Positions 52,563 through 61,770 of a DNA stretch of 64,000 nucleotides are shown one piece after another. The DNA is from CBDDFN01 sp965227065 (GTDB lineage Bacteria; Pseudomonadota; Alphaproteobacteria; SPJN01), in contig CBDDFN010000020.1 of assembly GCA_965227065.1 (NCBI GenBank), forward strand, positions 1-64,000, read 5' to 3'. The position numbers and the translations under genes are program-made. The notes below the pieces were generated by a model that did not search any database, was not told the DNA's origin, and was given only the letters and a program-made list of their open reading frames with translations. The first letter of the stretch is position 1. Each line of letters begins with the position of its first letter.

Positions 52563-55500
52563 AGACTGGCGCAGCTTTTGCCGGATCAGCGCCCGTAATG
52601 CGGCGGGGCGCACCGGCTTGGTCAGCAGGCCGAACCCCTCGGCATGGGCTCGATCCGCCACCGCTTCGGAATGATCAGCCGTGATCATGATCACCGGTGG
52701 CAAACCGCCTTGCGCGGCGTTGAGTTGCGCCAAGGCGTCAAAGCCCGTGACACCATCATCAAGCTGATGATCGGCCAGGATGAGATCAAGCCGGTCTGAC
52801 TGCGCAACAAGTGACAAAGCTTCGGCGGGCGTGGCGGCGCTCAAAACGATACAGCCCCAGCGGTGAAGCAGCGCGCGCATGGCGTCCAGCACTTGGGTGT
52901 CATTGTCGAGACACAGAACCACGGCACCGGCGGTTTCGCTTGATCCCGCCTGGATGCGGTGTTCGGCGTCAACCGGCGCAACCTTGGCCGCCTGGGTGTG
53001 CGGCAGGCTGAGTTGAAACCGGCTGCCCCGGCCCGGCACGGAACACAGGGCAATTGTGTGGCCGAGTACACGGACAATATGATCGACCGTGGCAAGCCCC
53101 AGCCCGACACTTTTGCGGCCCTGCCGGTCGGTTGCGCCCAGACGCTGAAACTCTTCAAAAATGGTCATCTGCTTGGCGGCGGGAATGCCGATGCCGGTGT
53201 CCCACACTTCAATGACGACCGCATCGCCGCGCCTCCGCGCGCCCACCAAAATCTTGCCGGTTTCGGTATAGCGGATGGCGTTCGACACCAGATTTTGCAC
53301 CACCCGGCGCAACAATTTGGCGTCCGACGTCACCGCCAGTGTGGTCGGGCGGATGGTGAGGGTGAGCCCGGCCTGTTCGGCCATCACGCCAAACTCGCGC
53401 GCCAGCGCCTCAAACATGGGGGCCAGCGGTACAGCCGCGATTTCGGTCGGCATGGCCCCCGCTTCAAGCTTGGAAATATCAAGCAAGGCGTTGAGCATGT
53501 CTTCTGCCGAGACGAGCGAGGCATCAATATGGGTGAGCGTTTCGCGTTTCCCGGCACTGTCGGTATCTTCGGCCAGCGCTGCGGAAAACAGCCGGGCGGC
53601 ATTCAAAGGTTGCAGCAGATCATGCGTGGCAGCCGCCAGAAATCGCGTCTTGGAGCGGTTCGCCAGGTCGGCTTCGGATTTGGCGCTTTCAAGGGCCCGG
53701 GTGCGTTCGGCCACCATCATTTCAAGCTCAACATTGGTGCGCTGCAGCGCGCGTTCGGCTTCGCGATAGACGGTGATGTCGGTGAAGCTGGTGACGAAGC
53801 CGCCGCCCGGCATGGGATTGCCGCGCATCTCAAACACCCGGCCATCGGCGAACTGGCGTTGATGGACGTAAGGGGACCCCGCCCGCATATGCGCCAGACG
53901 CCGTTCCACCTCGTCATCAGCGGTGCCCTGCAGCAAGCCGCGTTCGACATTGGCGCGGATCAGATCGCCGATCGGCCGGCCCACCTCGATCAAATCCGGC
54001 GGATAATCAAACAGCCGGACATATTGCTCGTTCCACGCGACAAGCCGCATATCCTTGTCGACCACGCTGATCGCCTGATCGAGATGGTTGATGGTGCTTT
54101 CGAGAAGCTCGCGCGAAAAGGCCAGCGCCTGGCTTGCCTCTTCCACCAGTTCGGCGACCTCGCGCATTTCAACCGACCGGCCCATGAGCGCGGAGTCCAT
54201 CACGATGCGGGCTGAGCTTGCGCCGATGGCGCCTGACAATATGCGTTCGGTCGCCTCGATCAGATGGGCGTCGGCCTTGGCTGCGCCGTTGAGCGCATGG
54301 GCGGCGTCAAACTCATCCAGCGCGCGATCGGTGCCCATGAAGCGTTCGATCAGCAGGCGCAGATCCGCCGCCGAAATGCCGCCGCGCATACTGGGGGAGC
54401 GGGTCTCGAACGGGCTGACAAATTCGGTTGCCTGCAACCGTTCGGCCACCCGTTCCCGGCTGACCAGCGAAACGAGGTAGAACACGGCTGCGTTGGCCCC
54501 CAGGCTCCACACCACACCGTGGGTCAGCGTGTCAAAGCCCGACAGGCCCAAAAGCGCTTCGGGATTGAGAAGGGCGGGGATGCCCGACAGGCTGAAAAAA
54601 CCGGCATGGGCAAAGGTCGGCACCAACAAGGTATAGACCCACAGCGCAAAGCCGGTGAGCAACCCGGCCTTCGCGCCGCGCGCGGTGCCCCGCCGCCAAT
54701 AGATCGCTGCGAGAAGCGAAGGCGCAAGCTGGGCGGCGGCCGCAAAGGCCAGCAAGCCGATGGCCGACAGGCTTTCAACCGACCCGCTGAGCCGGTAATA
54801 GCCGTAAGCCACCAGCATCAAGCCCAGAATGGTGGTGCGCCGGATATTGGTCAGCAAAGCAGGCACATGATTGCGGTCATGCACCTTGAACCAGGAGCGT
54901 TTGAGCGCCAGCGGCAAGATCAGATCATTGGACACCATGGTCGACAAGGCCACGGTCGCGACAATCACCATTGCGGTGGCGGCGGAAAACCCGCCGACAA
55001 AGACAAACAGGGCAAGCCATGTCTGGCTCTGCGCCATGGGCAGGGCGAGCACATAGGTGTCGGGGTCAACGCCTTGTCCGGCAAACAACAGATCACCGCT
55101 CATGGCAATCGGCGCGACAAACAAGGCGGCGACAAACAGATAGAGCGGAAACAGCCAGCGCGCGGTTTTCAAATCAGAGACGGCCGTATTCTCAACCACG
55201 GTGATATGAAACTGGCGCGGCAGGCAAAGCGCGGCCAGCATGGCAAGCAATGTCTGGGTGATCAGAACCGGCGTCAATTCAAAGGGCTGGGTCAGCACAT
55301 GGCTGGACGATTGCCTCACCATCTCCACCGGATTGGCAAACACGATGAAGCTGACAAAGGCGCCGACGCCCAGGAAGGCGGTCAGTTTGATGACGGACTC
55401 AAAGGCCACGGCCTGAACCATGCCCTGATGCTTTTCGGTCGAATCGACATGGCGGGTCCCAAACAGCACCGCAAACAGCGCCATCAACATGGCGATATAA

Positions 55501-55961
55501 AGGGCGGTGTCGGACCCTGCGCTGCTGTCGGACAGAACCTCAAAGCTCATCGCCACCGCTTTGAGCTGAAGCGCGATGTAAGGCACAGAACCCAGAACGG
55601 CAATCAGCGTTACCAGCGCAGCGAGGCGCGCATCCCGGCCATAGCGCGCAGCAATAAAGTCGGCGATGGTGACAATGTTTTGCGCTTTGGCGACGGTGAG
55701 AATTTTGCGCAACACCGGCGTGGCAAATAAGAACACAAGGATGGGGCCCAAATAGATGGGAACAAATTCCCAGCCTGCGTCGGACGCCCGGCCCACCCCG
55801 CCAAAGAAGGTCCAGCTGGTGGCATAAACGCCGATCGACAGCGCATAGGTGAAGGGCCGGGGGGCCGTGCGGTCCCGCCGCCGGTCACCCCACCAGGCAA
55901 TCACAAACAATCCGAGCACATAAAGGCTCGCAATCAGCGCAAGGCTGAGTGCTGAAAACAT
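52557..55961 (-). CDS. Sodium-solute-symporter-fused hybrid histidine kinase (CrbS/MxtR-like)
   Basis: Hybrid sensor of about 1,134 residues. An N-terminal SLC5/SSS membrane domain (about 1-490, some 13 helices; NIVTIADFIAARYGRDARL, LPRQFHITVVEN) is followed by a helical linker and a PAS domain (about 620-740). HisKA follows with FLAAATHDLLQPLNAARLF, then HATPase with NLVSNAIRYTETG, DTGIGIPAAK and GLGLATVDHIV, and a C-terminal receiver (LILADHQLDDGVTG, Asp; TKPVRP, Lys). I choose ATG 55961: longer starts put a Gly/Pro-rich stretch ahead of the first helix and would place an operator copy inside the gene. It is presumed to sense a carboxylate or its transport. Confidence 0.88.
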   Translation of the reverse strand: MFSALSLALIASLYVLGLFVIAWWGDRRRDRTAPRPFTYALSIGVYATSWTFFGGVGRASDAGWEFVPIYLGPILVFLFATPVLRKILTVAKAQNIVTIADFIAARYGRDARLAALVTLIAVLGSVPYIALQLKAVAMSFEVLSDSSAGSDTALYIAMLMALFAVLFGTRHVDSTEKHQGMVQAVAFESVIKLTAFLGVGAFVSFIVFANPVEMVRQSSSHVLTQPFELTPVLITQTLLAMLAALCLPRQFHITVVENTAVSDLKTARWLFPLYLFVAALFVAPIAMSGDLLFAGQGVDPDTYVLALPMAQSQTWLALFVFVGGFSAATAMVIVATVALSTMVSNDLILPLALKRSWFKVHDRNHVPALLTNIRRTTILGLMLVAYGYYRLSGSVESLSAIGLLAFAAAAQLAPSLLAAIYWRRGTARGAKAGLLTGFALWVYTLLVPTFAHAGFFSLSGIPALLNPEALLGLSGFDTLTHGVVWSLGANAAVFYLVSLVSRERVAERLQATEFVSPFETRSPSMRGGISAADLRLLIERFMGTDRALDEFDAAHALNGAAKADAHLIEATERILSGAIGASSARIVMDSALMGRSVEMREVAELVEEASQALAFSRELLESTINHLDQAISVVDKDMRLVAWNEQYVRLFDYPPDLIEVGRPIGDLIRANVERGLLQGTADDEVERRLAHMRAGSPYVHQRQFADGRVFEMRGNPMPGGGFVTSFTDITVYREAERALQRTNVELEMMVAERTRALESAKSEADLANRSKTRFLAAATHDLLQPLNAARLFSAALAEDTDSAGKRETLTHIDASLVSAEDMLNALLDISKLEAGAMPTEIAAVPLAPMFEALAREFGVMAEQAGLTLTIRPTTLAVTSDAKLLRRVVQNLVSNAIRYTETGKILVGARRRGDAVVIEVWDTGIGIPAAKQMTIFEEFQRLGATDRQGRKSVGLGLATVDHIVRVLGHTIALCSVPGRGSRFQLSLPHTQAAKVAPVDAEHRIQAGSSETAGAVVLCLDNDTQVLDAMRALLHRWGCIVLSAATPAEALSLVAQSDRLDLILADHQLDDGVTGFDALAQLNAAQGGLPPVIMITADHSEAVADRAHAEGFGLLTKPVRPAALRALIRQKLRQSL

Positions 55962-55998
55962 CAAACCCCCATTGCCGCCGCCGCCATGGTCGTTGGTC

Positions 55999-56085
55999 TT
56001 CGACTTTGGTCGGCCTTGTCCGCCAGTTTTGGCCGGATTTGGGGGTGGTTCAAGGCTTATCCGCGCAGTGTCGACCAAAGTCGAA
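55999..56085. promoter_or_regulatory. Inverted operator-like motifs between hybrid kinase and symporter genes
   Basis: TTCGACTTTGGTCG (55999-56012) and CGACCAAAGTCGAA (56072-56085) are perfect 14-base inverted copies. The right copy is 85 bases before the DUF4212 ATG, matching the 83 bases seen before the response regulator. Consensus with the other region is CGACCAAAGKCGA(A). Confidence 0.75.
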
Positions 56086-56170
56086 CTGTCGTCTTGTCCT
56101 TGTTAGGGTAGCGTGATGGGGAGGCGAGTTTGTCATTCAGCAAATCGCATCGCATTTCAGGGAGGCAGTA

Positions 56171-56434
56171 ATGCAAGAGGGAAAAAGCGCCGATAACAGC
56201 GCCTATTGGAAGGCCAATATCCGGCTGGTGCTCCAGCTGATGGCCGTCTGGTTCGTCGCGTCTTATGGCGCGGGAATTTTGTTCGTCGACTGGCTCGACC
56301 AGTTCCAGTTCTTCGGCTTCAATCTTGGCTTCTGGTTCGCCCAGCAAGGCTCAATTTTCATCTTTGTCCTGCTGATCTTTGTCTATGTGGTTCGCATGAA
56401 CCAGATCGACAAAGAATTCGGCGTGGATGAGTGA
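56171..56434 (+). CDS. DUF4212 small subunit of a sodium/carboxylate symporter
   Basis: Small membrane protein of 87 residues with two helices (LVLQLMAVWFVASYGAGILF and WFAQQGSIFIFVLLIFVYVV), preceded by a polar N-terminus with AYWKANIRL and ending in RMNQIDKEFGVDE. This is the standard DUF4212 partner encoded just before VC2705-type sodium:solute symporters, and its gene is 11 bases upstream of that symporter here. It probably stabilises or modulates the transporter. Confidence 0.92.
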   Translation: MQEGKSADNSAYWKANIRLVLQLMAVWFVASYGAGILFVDWLDQFQFFGFNLGFWFAQQGSIFIFVLLIFVYVVRMNQIDKEFGVDE

Positions 56435-56445
56435 GGGAGGCGGAC

Positions 56446-58221
56446 ATGGATCTTCAAACACTCACCTATATTGTCGTCGGGCTGACCTTCGCCCTTTATA
56501 TCGGCATCGCCATCTGGTCGCGCGCCGGCTCAACCGGGGAATTTTATGTTGCCGGTGGCGGGGTGCACCCCATTGCCAATGGCATGGCCACCGCGGCCGA
56601 CTGGATGTCGGCGGCCTCCTTCATTTCCATGGCGGGCATCATCGCCTTTGTGGGCCGCGATGGCTCGGTCTATCTGATGGGCTGGACGGGCGGCTATGTG
56701 CTGCTGGCCTTGTTGCTTGCGCCTTATCTGCGCAAGTTCGGCAAGTTCACCGTACCTGACTTTGTCGGCGACCGCTATTACAGCCAGGCCGCCCGCTTTG
56801 TCGCCGTGATCTGCGTGATCTTTATCTCGTTCACCTATGTGGCGGGTCAGATGCGCGGTGTCGGCATCGTCTTTTCGCGCTTCCTTGAAGTTGAGATCGA
56901 GATGGGCGTGATCATCGGCATGGCGATCGTGTTCTTCTACGCGGTGCTTGGGGGTATGAAAGGCATCACCTATACGCAGGTCGCGCAATATTGCGTGCTG
57001 ATCTTTGCCTATATGGTGCCGGCCTTCTTCATGTCCTTCATGCTGACCGGCAATCCGATCCCGCAGCTTGGTTTTGGTTCAACCCTGACTGGCACAGACA
57101 CCTATCTGTTGCACGCGCTGGACAATACGCTGGTTGATCTTGGCTTCTCCGAATACACATCGGGGTCGAAATCCACCATCGATGTCTTTGCGATCACCGC
57201 TGCACTGATGGTCGGCACGGCGGGTCTGCCCCATGTGATTGTGCGCTTCTTCACTGTGCCGCGTGTGCGCGATGCGCGCATCTCGGCAGGTTGGGCGCTG
57301 ATCTTCATTGCGATCCTGTACACAACGGCCCCGGCGGTTGCGACCTTTGCCCGGACCAACTTCATCAACACGATTGAAGGTACGCAATATGCTGAAACGC
57401 CCGGCTGGTTCAAAAACTGGGAATCGCTGGGTCTGATTTCGTGGCAGGACAAGAATGGCGATGGCGCGGTGCAGTACCGGGCCGGTGCGGCCCATGATCC
57501 GGTCAAGCCCGTCTTTACCGACGAGCGTGGACCGCATGGCGAGCGTGTGCTGGAAAACGCGCCGAGCGCCAGCGAGAACGAGGTCTATATTGACCGCGAT
57601 ATCATGGTGCTCGCCAATCCTGAAATCGCCAACCTGCCCGATTGGGTGATTGCGCTGGTGGCTGCCGGTGGTCTGGCAGCGGCGCTGTCAACGGCGGCGG
57701 GCCTTCTGCTCGTGATCTCAAGCGCGATCAGCCATGATCTGATGCGCAAGATGATCATGCCGTCGATCACCGACAAGCAGGAGCTGCTGGCCGCCCGCCT
57801 GGCTGCTGTGGTGGCGATCTGTGTGGCCGGTCTTGCGGGCATCTACCCGCCGGGCTTTGTCGCCCAGGTGGTGGCGTTCGCCTTCGGGCTTGCCGCGTCG
57901 AGCTTCTTCCCTGCCATCCTGCTGGGTATCTTTACCAAATGGATGAACAAGGAAGGCGCGATTGCCGGCATGTTGACCGGGCTGAGCTTCACGGTCGCCT
58001 ATATCGTCTACTTCAAGTTCGTCAATCCCGCGGCCAACAATGCCGATCATTGGTGGTTCGGCATTTCGCCCGAAGGGATCGGCACGCTGGGCATGGTGTT
58101 CAATTTTGTTGTCGCCACCGTGGTTGCCAAAGTAACGGCGGCTCCGCCCCAGGAAGTGCAGGACCTGGTGGAGCAAATCCGCATCCCGCGTGGCGCGGGT
58201 GAAGCGAGCGCAGCGCACTAG
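56446..58221 (+). CDS. Sodium:solute symporter, ActP-like (VC2705 family)
   Basis: Secondary transporter of 591 residues with about 13 membrane helices. SSS-family blocks include STGEFYVAGGGVHPIANGMA, TAADWMSAASFISMAGI, GYVLLALLLAPYLRKFGKFT and TVPDFVGDRYYSQAARFVA, plus GTAGLPHVIVRFFTVP. A hydrophilic insertion with NGDGAVQYRAG and a stretch around ENEVYIDRD is characteristic of the VC2705 subfamily. ATG 56446 has GAGGGAGG six bases upstream. Cotranscribed with DUF4212 and followed by a terminator. It likely carries acetate, propionate or another short carboxylate with sodium. Confidence 0.92.
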   Translation: MDLQTLTYIVVGLTFALYIGIAIWSRAGSTGEFYVAGGGVHPIANGMATAADWMSAASFISMAGIIAFVGRDGSVYLMGWTGGYVLLALLLAPYLRKFGKFTVPDFVGDRYYSQAARFVAVICVIFISFTYVAGQMRGVGIVFSRFLEVEIEMGVIIGMAIVFFYAVLGGMKGITYTQVAQYCVLIFAYMVPAFFMSFMLTGNPIPQLGFGSTLTGTDTYLLHALDNTLVDLGFSEYTSGSKSTIDVFAITAALMVGTAGLPHVIVRFFTVPRVRDARISAGWALIFIAILYTTAPAVATFARTNFINTIEGTQYAETPGWFKNWESLGLISWQDKNGDGAVQYRAGAAHDPVKPVFTDERGPHGERVLENAPSASENEVYIDRDIMVLANPEIANLPDWVIALVAAGGLAAALSTAAGLLLVISSAISHDLMRKMIMPSITDKQELLAARLAAVVAICVAGLAGIYPPGFVAQVVAFAFGLAASSFFPAILLGIFTKWMNKEGAIAGMLTGLSFTVAYIVYFKFVNPAANNADHWWFGISPEGIGTLGMVFNFVVATVVAKVTAAPPQEVQDLVEQIRIPRGAGEASAAH

Positions 58222-58245
58222 CCGCGCTCAGGAGTGGCAAGGGAA

Positions 58246-58276
58246 GGGGCGTTCCGGGAAGCCGGGACGCCCTTTT
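58246..58276 (+). terminator. Rho-independent terminator after the symporter gene
   Basis: Imperfect arms GGGCGTTCCGG and CCGGGACGCCC with a short GAAG-type loop, followed by five T. Confidence 0.85.
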
Positions 58277-58352
58277 TCGTGATTGACCGGTCATGTCGTG
58301 TATTTGCTACACTGTTTTTGTATTTGGGGCTTTTGGGGCGTGAGGAACTAAG

Positions 58353-58832
58353 ATGCGCATATGGATTGTGTCGCTTTTGGCGGTATTGATGGCGGGGCCC
58401 GCTTTGGCCGGCTGGTCAACAGACACGGGCTATGACGGGGTGGTGGCAACCGGCACCAACCAGAAATCCAAAATCGCGTTGGTGGTGGGCTGCATGGCGG
58501 GCAAGACCGGCATGGTTGAGCCGGTCATCGGCGTCGAATTTAACCGGCCGAAGATCGAATATTACACCGAAACACCGGTGCGCCTGACCATCGACAAGGG
58601 CGATCCCATTGCGCTTGTCATGGACCTGAAAGACGGAACCGACGGTTATTACTGGCGTGCCGACAATGTCGGGGAATGGGCGGCGATTGCTCAGGCGCTG
58701 ATGGATGCGCGGCAGTCAATCAAGATCGATATGGACTTCAAACGCATTGTCGATGAAACGCTGTGGGTCACCGTGCGCGGGTCGCACAAGGCGATCTCGC
58801 CCGCGCTCAAGCGCTGCACGGGCGGGGAATGA
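58353..58832 (+). CDS. Secreted hypothetical protein
   Basis: Protein of 159 residues with a clear signal peptide (LLAVLMAGPALA). The mature part has a cysteine in LVVGCMAGKTG and another near the end (LKRCTGGE), possibly a disulfide, and beta-rich sequence such as VRLTIDKGDPIALVMDL and TLWVTVRGSHKAI. This looks like small periplasmic proteins that modify or inhibit cell-envelope enzymes, but I do not recognise the family. It stands between the symporter terminator and tRNA-Pro. Confidence 0.75.
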   Translation: MRIWIVSLLAVLMAGPALAGWSTDTGYDGVVATGTNQKSKIALVVGCMAGKTGMVEPVIGVEFNRPKIEYYTETPVRLTIDKGDPIALVMDLKDGTDGYYWRADNVGEWAAIAQALMDARQSIKIDMDFKRIVDETLWVTVRGSHKAISPALKRCTGGE

Positions 58833-58849
58833 TCGACTTTGGATGTGAA

Positions 58850-58926
58850 TGGTCGGAGTGAGAGGATTTGAACCTCCGGCCCCTGCCTCCCGAAGACAGT
58901 GCTCTACCAGGCTGAGCTACACTCCG
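58850..58926 (-). tRNA. tRNA-Pro(CGG)
   Basis: Read on the minus strand, a 77-base cloverleaf: acceptor CGGAGTG with CACTCCG, D-arm GCTCAGCCTGGTAGAGC, anticodon stem CTGTC/GGCAG around loop TTCGGGA (anticodon CGG), T-arm with GTTCAAATC, discriminator A and encoded CCA. Confidence 0.95.
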
Positions 58927-59070
58927 ACTGAGCTCATTTGGACGCCCTTTCGGACGAGGCGCGTCTTATAGGCCCCTCCGCTGTGCGCCGCAAGGGTTTG
59001 CTGTGATGTTTTGCGAACTGTGTCCTGCGCCACCCCGTCGCGGCGCGAAACTGGCTGGACGGGCTTCACC

Positions 59071-59598
59071 TTAATAGACGAAGCCGACGCGGAACAAAGC
59101 GGTTTCGACCGAGCTGTTTTCGCGCCCCAGCTTGCCGTTTGACTTGTGGTTCACAAACACCCCGGCGGTCCAGCGGGAGGTAATATTGACCCCGATCCCC
59201 CCGGCGGAGCGGAATTGCGGCAGGTACAAATCACCGTCGCGGACATAGAAACCCGGCTGGAAGCTCGCCTCAAGAAAGACCGGCGACCACAGATGCACCT
59301 CAAGCGAGATGCCGCCACCCAGGAAGAAATCGCCATCAAAGCTTGCTTCAACGGTGGCGCGGGGGCGCACGCGCAAGCTGGCGATAAAGTCATAGCGGTT
59401 GCCATTGTCCTGAAACGGTGCCCAGCCGCCCCCCGCAAAGCCCAGCATGGCCGCGCCGGATTGGCTGCCGGTTTTGTCATTGGGATCATCATAGCCCGCA
59501 CCAACAAACCAGTGCTGCCAGGGACCGGCGGCGTGCGCGGGGGCCAGCGCCGCCAGCAATAGCGTGGCGGCAAGAAAGGCTGTGCGGAAGTTGGTCAT
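59071..59598 (-). CDS. Acyloxyacyl hydrolase / PagL-like lipid A 3-O-deacylase
   Basis: Outer membrane beta-barrel of 175 residues with a signal peptide (LAALAPAHAA). The C-terminal strand carries VFVNHKSNGKLGRENSSVET: His-x-Ser with Glu exactly 14 residues after the His, the spacing of the PagL triad (His126, Ser128, Glu140). It ends ALFRVGFVY with a terminal aromatic residue. ATG 59598 follows GGGGG and starts the signal peptide; an upstream start adds 29 residues. It would remove the 3-O acyl chain of lipid A and so alter the outer leaflet. Confidence 0.85.
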   Translation of the reverse strand: MTNFRTAFLAATLLLAALAPAHAAGPWQHWFVGAGYDDPNDKTGSQSGAAMLGFAGGGWAPFQDNGNRYDFIASLRVRPRATVEASFDGDFFLGGGISLEVHLWSPVFLEASFQPGFYVRDGDLYLPQFRSAGGIGVNITSRWTAGVFVNHKSNGKLGRENSSVETALFRVGFVY

Positions 59599-59653
59599 GA
59601 ACGCCCCCTTATGACCTTGGCTGTGATCCAGGCTGCGACCGTGGATGATCAAA

Positions 59654-60673
59654 TCAATAGGCGCGGGCGATGCAAAACTCAACAATTTCGATCAGCGCGC
59701 GGCGTTCTTCACAGTCGGGAAACAGGGCGAGCGCATCCTTGGCTTTCTCACCATAATGGCGCGCGCGTTCGACCGTATCGTCAAGCGTGCGATATTTATC
59801 CATCAGCGTCAGCGCCTGTTTGAGGTCACCGCGCTTTTGCTTGTCGCCCGACATGACGCGCAGCCAGAATTTCCGTTCCTCATCGGTGCCGCGGCGATAG
59901 GCGAGAACCACGGGCAAGGTGATCTTGCCTTCGCGGAAATCATCGCCGACGGTTTTGCCCAGCGTTTCCTGACGCGCCCGGTAATCCAGCGCATCATCAA
60001 CAAGCTGGAAGGCAATGCCCAGATTGCGGCCATAGGCGTTGAGCGCTTCCTGTTCGGCGGCGGGCCGTTCGGTCAGCACGGCTGAAATTTCGCACGCCGC
60101 TGCAAACAGGGCAGCCGTCTTGGCCTCGATGACGCGCAAATAAGAGTCTTCGGAGGTCTCAATCCGGTGCTGGGTGGACAGCTGCAGCACCTCGCCCGAG
60201 GCGATGATCACCGCGGCATCCGACAGAACCCGCAAAACGTCGAGTGATCCGTCATGCACCAGAATGTGGAAGCTTTTCGAAATCAGATAATCGCCCACCA
60301 GAATGGCGGCTTGATTGCCGAACAGCGAATTGGCGGTAGGGCGGCCCCGGCGCAGATCGCTTTCATCGACGACATCGTCATGCAGCAGGGTCGCGGTGTG
60401 CAAAAATTCAACGCAGGCGGCAAGTTTGATGTGGCGATTGCCGCCCTGATAGCCGCACATACGCGCCGTGGCGAGCGTCAGCATCGGGCGCAAGCGTTTG
60501 CCGCCCGCCTCAATCAGATGGTTGCCCACCTCCGGGATCAGATTGACGTCGGATTCGAGCAATTCGAGGATCAAAGCGTTGACGGCTTCGATTTCATCCT
60601 CGACCAGCGCGGACAGAGCCAACATTGATGATGTGGCGGCTTTTTCTTTTTCAAGCCTGACGACCACCCCCAC
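59654..60673 (-). CDS. ispB: Polyprenyl diphosphate synthase (octaprenyl-type)
   Basis: Trans-prenyltransferase of 339 residues building the quinone side chain. First Asp-rich motif is LLHDDVVDESDLRRGRPT, second is FQLVDDALDYRARQ, followed by GKTVGDDFREGKITLP; GGKRLRPML is the upstream isopentenyl diphosphate site. Length and wording match octaprenyl/decaprenyl synthases; the exact chain length is not certain, so the symbol is tentative. It diverges from the DUF2007/TrmN6 pair. Confidence 0.9.
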   Translation of the reverse strand: MGVVVRLEKEKAATSSMLALSALVEDEIEAVNALILELLESDVNLIPEVGNHLIEAGGKRLRPMLTLATARMCGYQGGNRHIKLAACVEFLHTATLLHDDVVDESDLRRGRPTANSLFGNQAAILVGDYLISKSFHILVHDGSLDVLRVLSDAAVIIASGEVLQLSTQHRIETSEDSYLRVIEAKTAALFAAACEISAVLTERPAAEQEALNAYGRNLGIAFQLVDDALDYRARQETLGKTVGDDFREGKITLPVVLAYRRGTDEERKFWLRVMSGDKQKRGDLKQALTLMDKYRTLDDTVERARHYGEKAKDALALFPDCEERRALIEIVEFCIARAY

Positions 60674-60790
60674 TGCGGCCTCCTTTACGCAATTATGACT
60701 TTCAAAAGACAGCTAATCGTGGTCACTCATGCCCGTCAATGCACAGCCGATGTGCAATAGCGTCACGGTTGCGTGAAACGGGAGGGGAAA

Positions 60791-61006
60791 ATGGCGCTTA
60801 AAGCGGTGCTGCAAACCACCGATATCGTCCTGATCTCGGCGCTCGAGGCGGCGTTGAAGGCCGAGGATATCCCCTCGGTAAGGCTTGATGAGCATATGTC
60901 GGTGCTGGAAGGCTCGCTTGGTATTCTGCCCCGGCGGCTGATGGTCGATGAGGATGATTACGCGCGCGCCAGCTGCATTTTGCAGGAGATCAGAGAGGGC
61001 TTATGA
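60791..61006 (+). CDS. DUF2007-domain protein
   Basis: Small protein of 71 residues: MALKAVLQTTDIVLISALEA, then LKAEDIPSVRLDEHMSVLEG, and LPRRLMVDEDDYARASCIL. This is the DUF2007 (putative signal-transducing/nucleotide-related) fold. The ATG at 60791 lies 3 bases after GGAGGGGAAA. Its stop overlaps the next gene's ATG (ATGA), which is common next to trmN6 in alphaproteobacteria. Confidence 0.87.
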   Translation: MALKAVLQTTDIVLISALEAALKAEDIPSVRLDEHMSVLEGSLGILPRRLMVDEDDYARASCILQEIREGL

Positions 61007-61731
61007 GCCTGACGGACGACGAATTTCTCGGCGGTTTGCTGCGCCTGTCTCAGCCTGCGAAGGGCTTCCGGGCGGGCCTCGACACGGTCATGATGGCCGC
61101 CAGCATCCCGGCCAAGGCTGGTGAGCAGGTGCTGGAACTGGGCGCCGGTGCTGGTGTGGCAAGCCTGTGTTTGGCCAAACGGACCGGGGCGCGCGTCACC
61201 GGGGTTGAGCTGCAAGGCGCGATGGCGGAGCTTGCCGCCCGCAATGCCCGCCAAAACGGTAGTGAGGCGGACTTTGTGGCAGCCGACCTGACGCACTTGC
61301 CCGATGCGCTCAAACAGGCGCGGTTTGATCATGTCATGGCCAATCCTCCCTTCCAGACGCCCGGCGCGGGGCTCGCCCCGCCTGATCCCTCCAAGCGCGC
61401 GGCCCATATGGCAGACACGCCGCTCAGCGACTGGATACGGGTGGCGTGTGCGCGGGCATGTGATGGCGGCACGGTCACGCTGGTGCACCGGGCCGACGCG
61501 TTGGCGGGGATTTTGCAGGGGCTTGCGCCCAAATTGGGGGCGCTGGTGGTCTTTCCGCTGTGGCCGCGCGCCGGTGAGCCCGCAAAAAGGGTCATCGTGC
61601 AGGGCATCAAAGGCTCAAAAGCGCCGCTCACCCTGTCGCAGGGGCTTGTATTGCATGAGGCCGACCACACATTCACGCCCGAGGCGGCAGCCATCCTGCG
61701 CCAAGCTGGCCCGTTGACGCTGAGGTCCTAA
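61003..61731 (+). CDS. trmN6: tRNA1(Val) (adenine37-N6)-methyltransferase-like
   Basis: SAM-dependent methyltransferase of 242 residues. It has the SAM motif VLELGAGAGVASLCLA, the acidic residue in VTGVELQGAMA and the N6-adenine catalytic motif NPPFQTPG. The N-terminal LRLSQPAKGFRAGLDTVMMA is the specific start of YfiC/TrmN6-type enzymes. Translationally coupled to DUF2007 upstream. It would methylate A37 of tRNA-Val. Confidence 0.88.
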   Translation: MSLTDDEFLGGLLRLSQPAKGFRAGLDTVMMAASIPAKAGEQVLELGAGAGVASLCLAKRTGARVTGVELQGAMAELAARNARQNGSEADFVAADLTHLPDALKQARFDHVMANPPFQTPGAGLAPPDPSKRAAHMADTPLSDWIRVACARACDGGTVTLVHRADALAGILQGLAPKLGALVVFPLWPRAGEPAKRVIVQGIKGSKAPLTLSQGLVLHEADHTFTPEAAAILRQAGPLTLRS

Positions 61732-61770
61732 GACCGCTAGGCGTCAGGTCCAAGATTGAGGAGTGACGTA

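Noticed and set aside
54264..55730. 488-codon plus-strand open frame inside the hybrid kinase gene
   Set aside because: Composition is dominated by Gln, Gly, His and Arg without any fold, and the opposite strand codes the symporter domain of the kinase.
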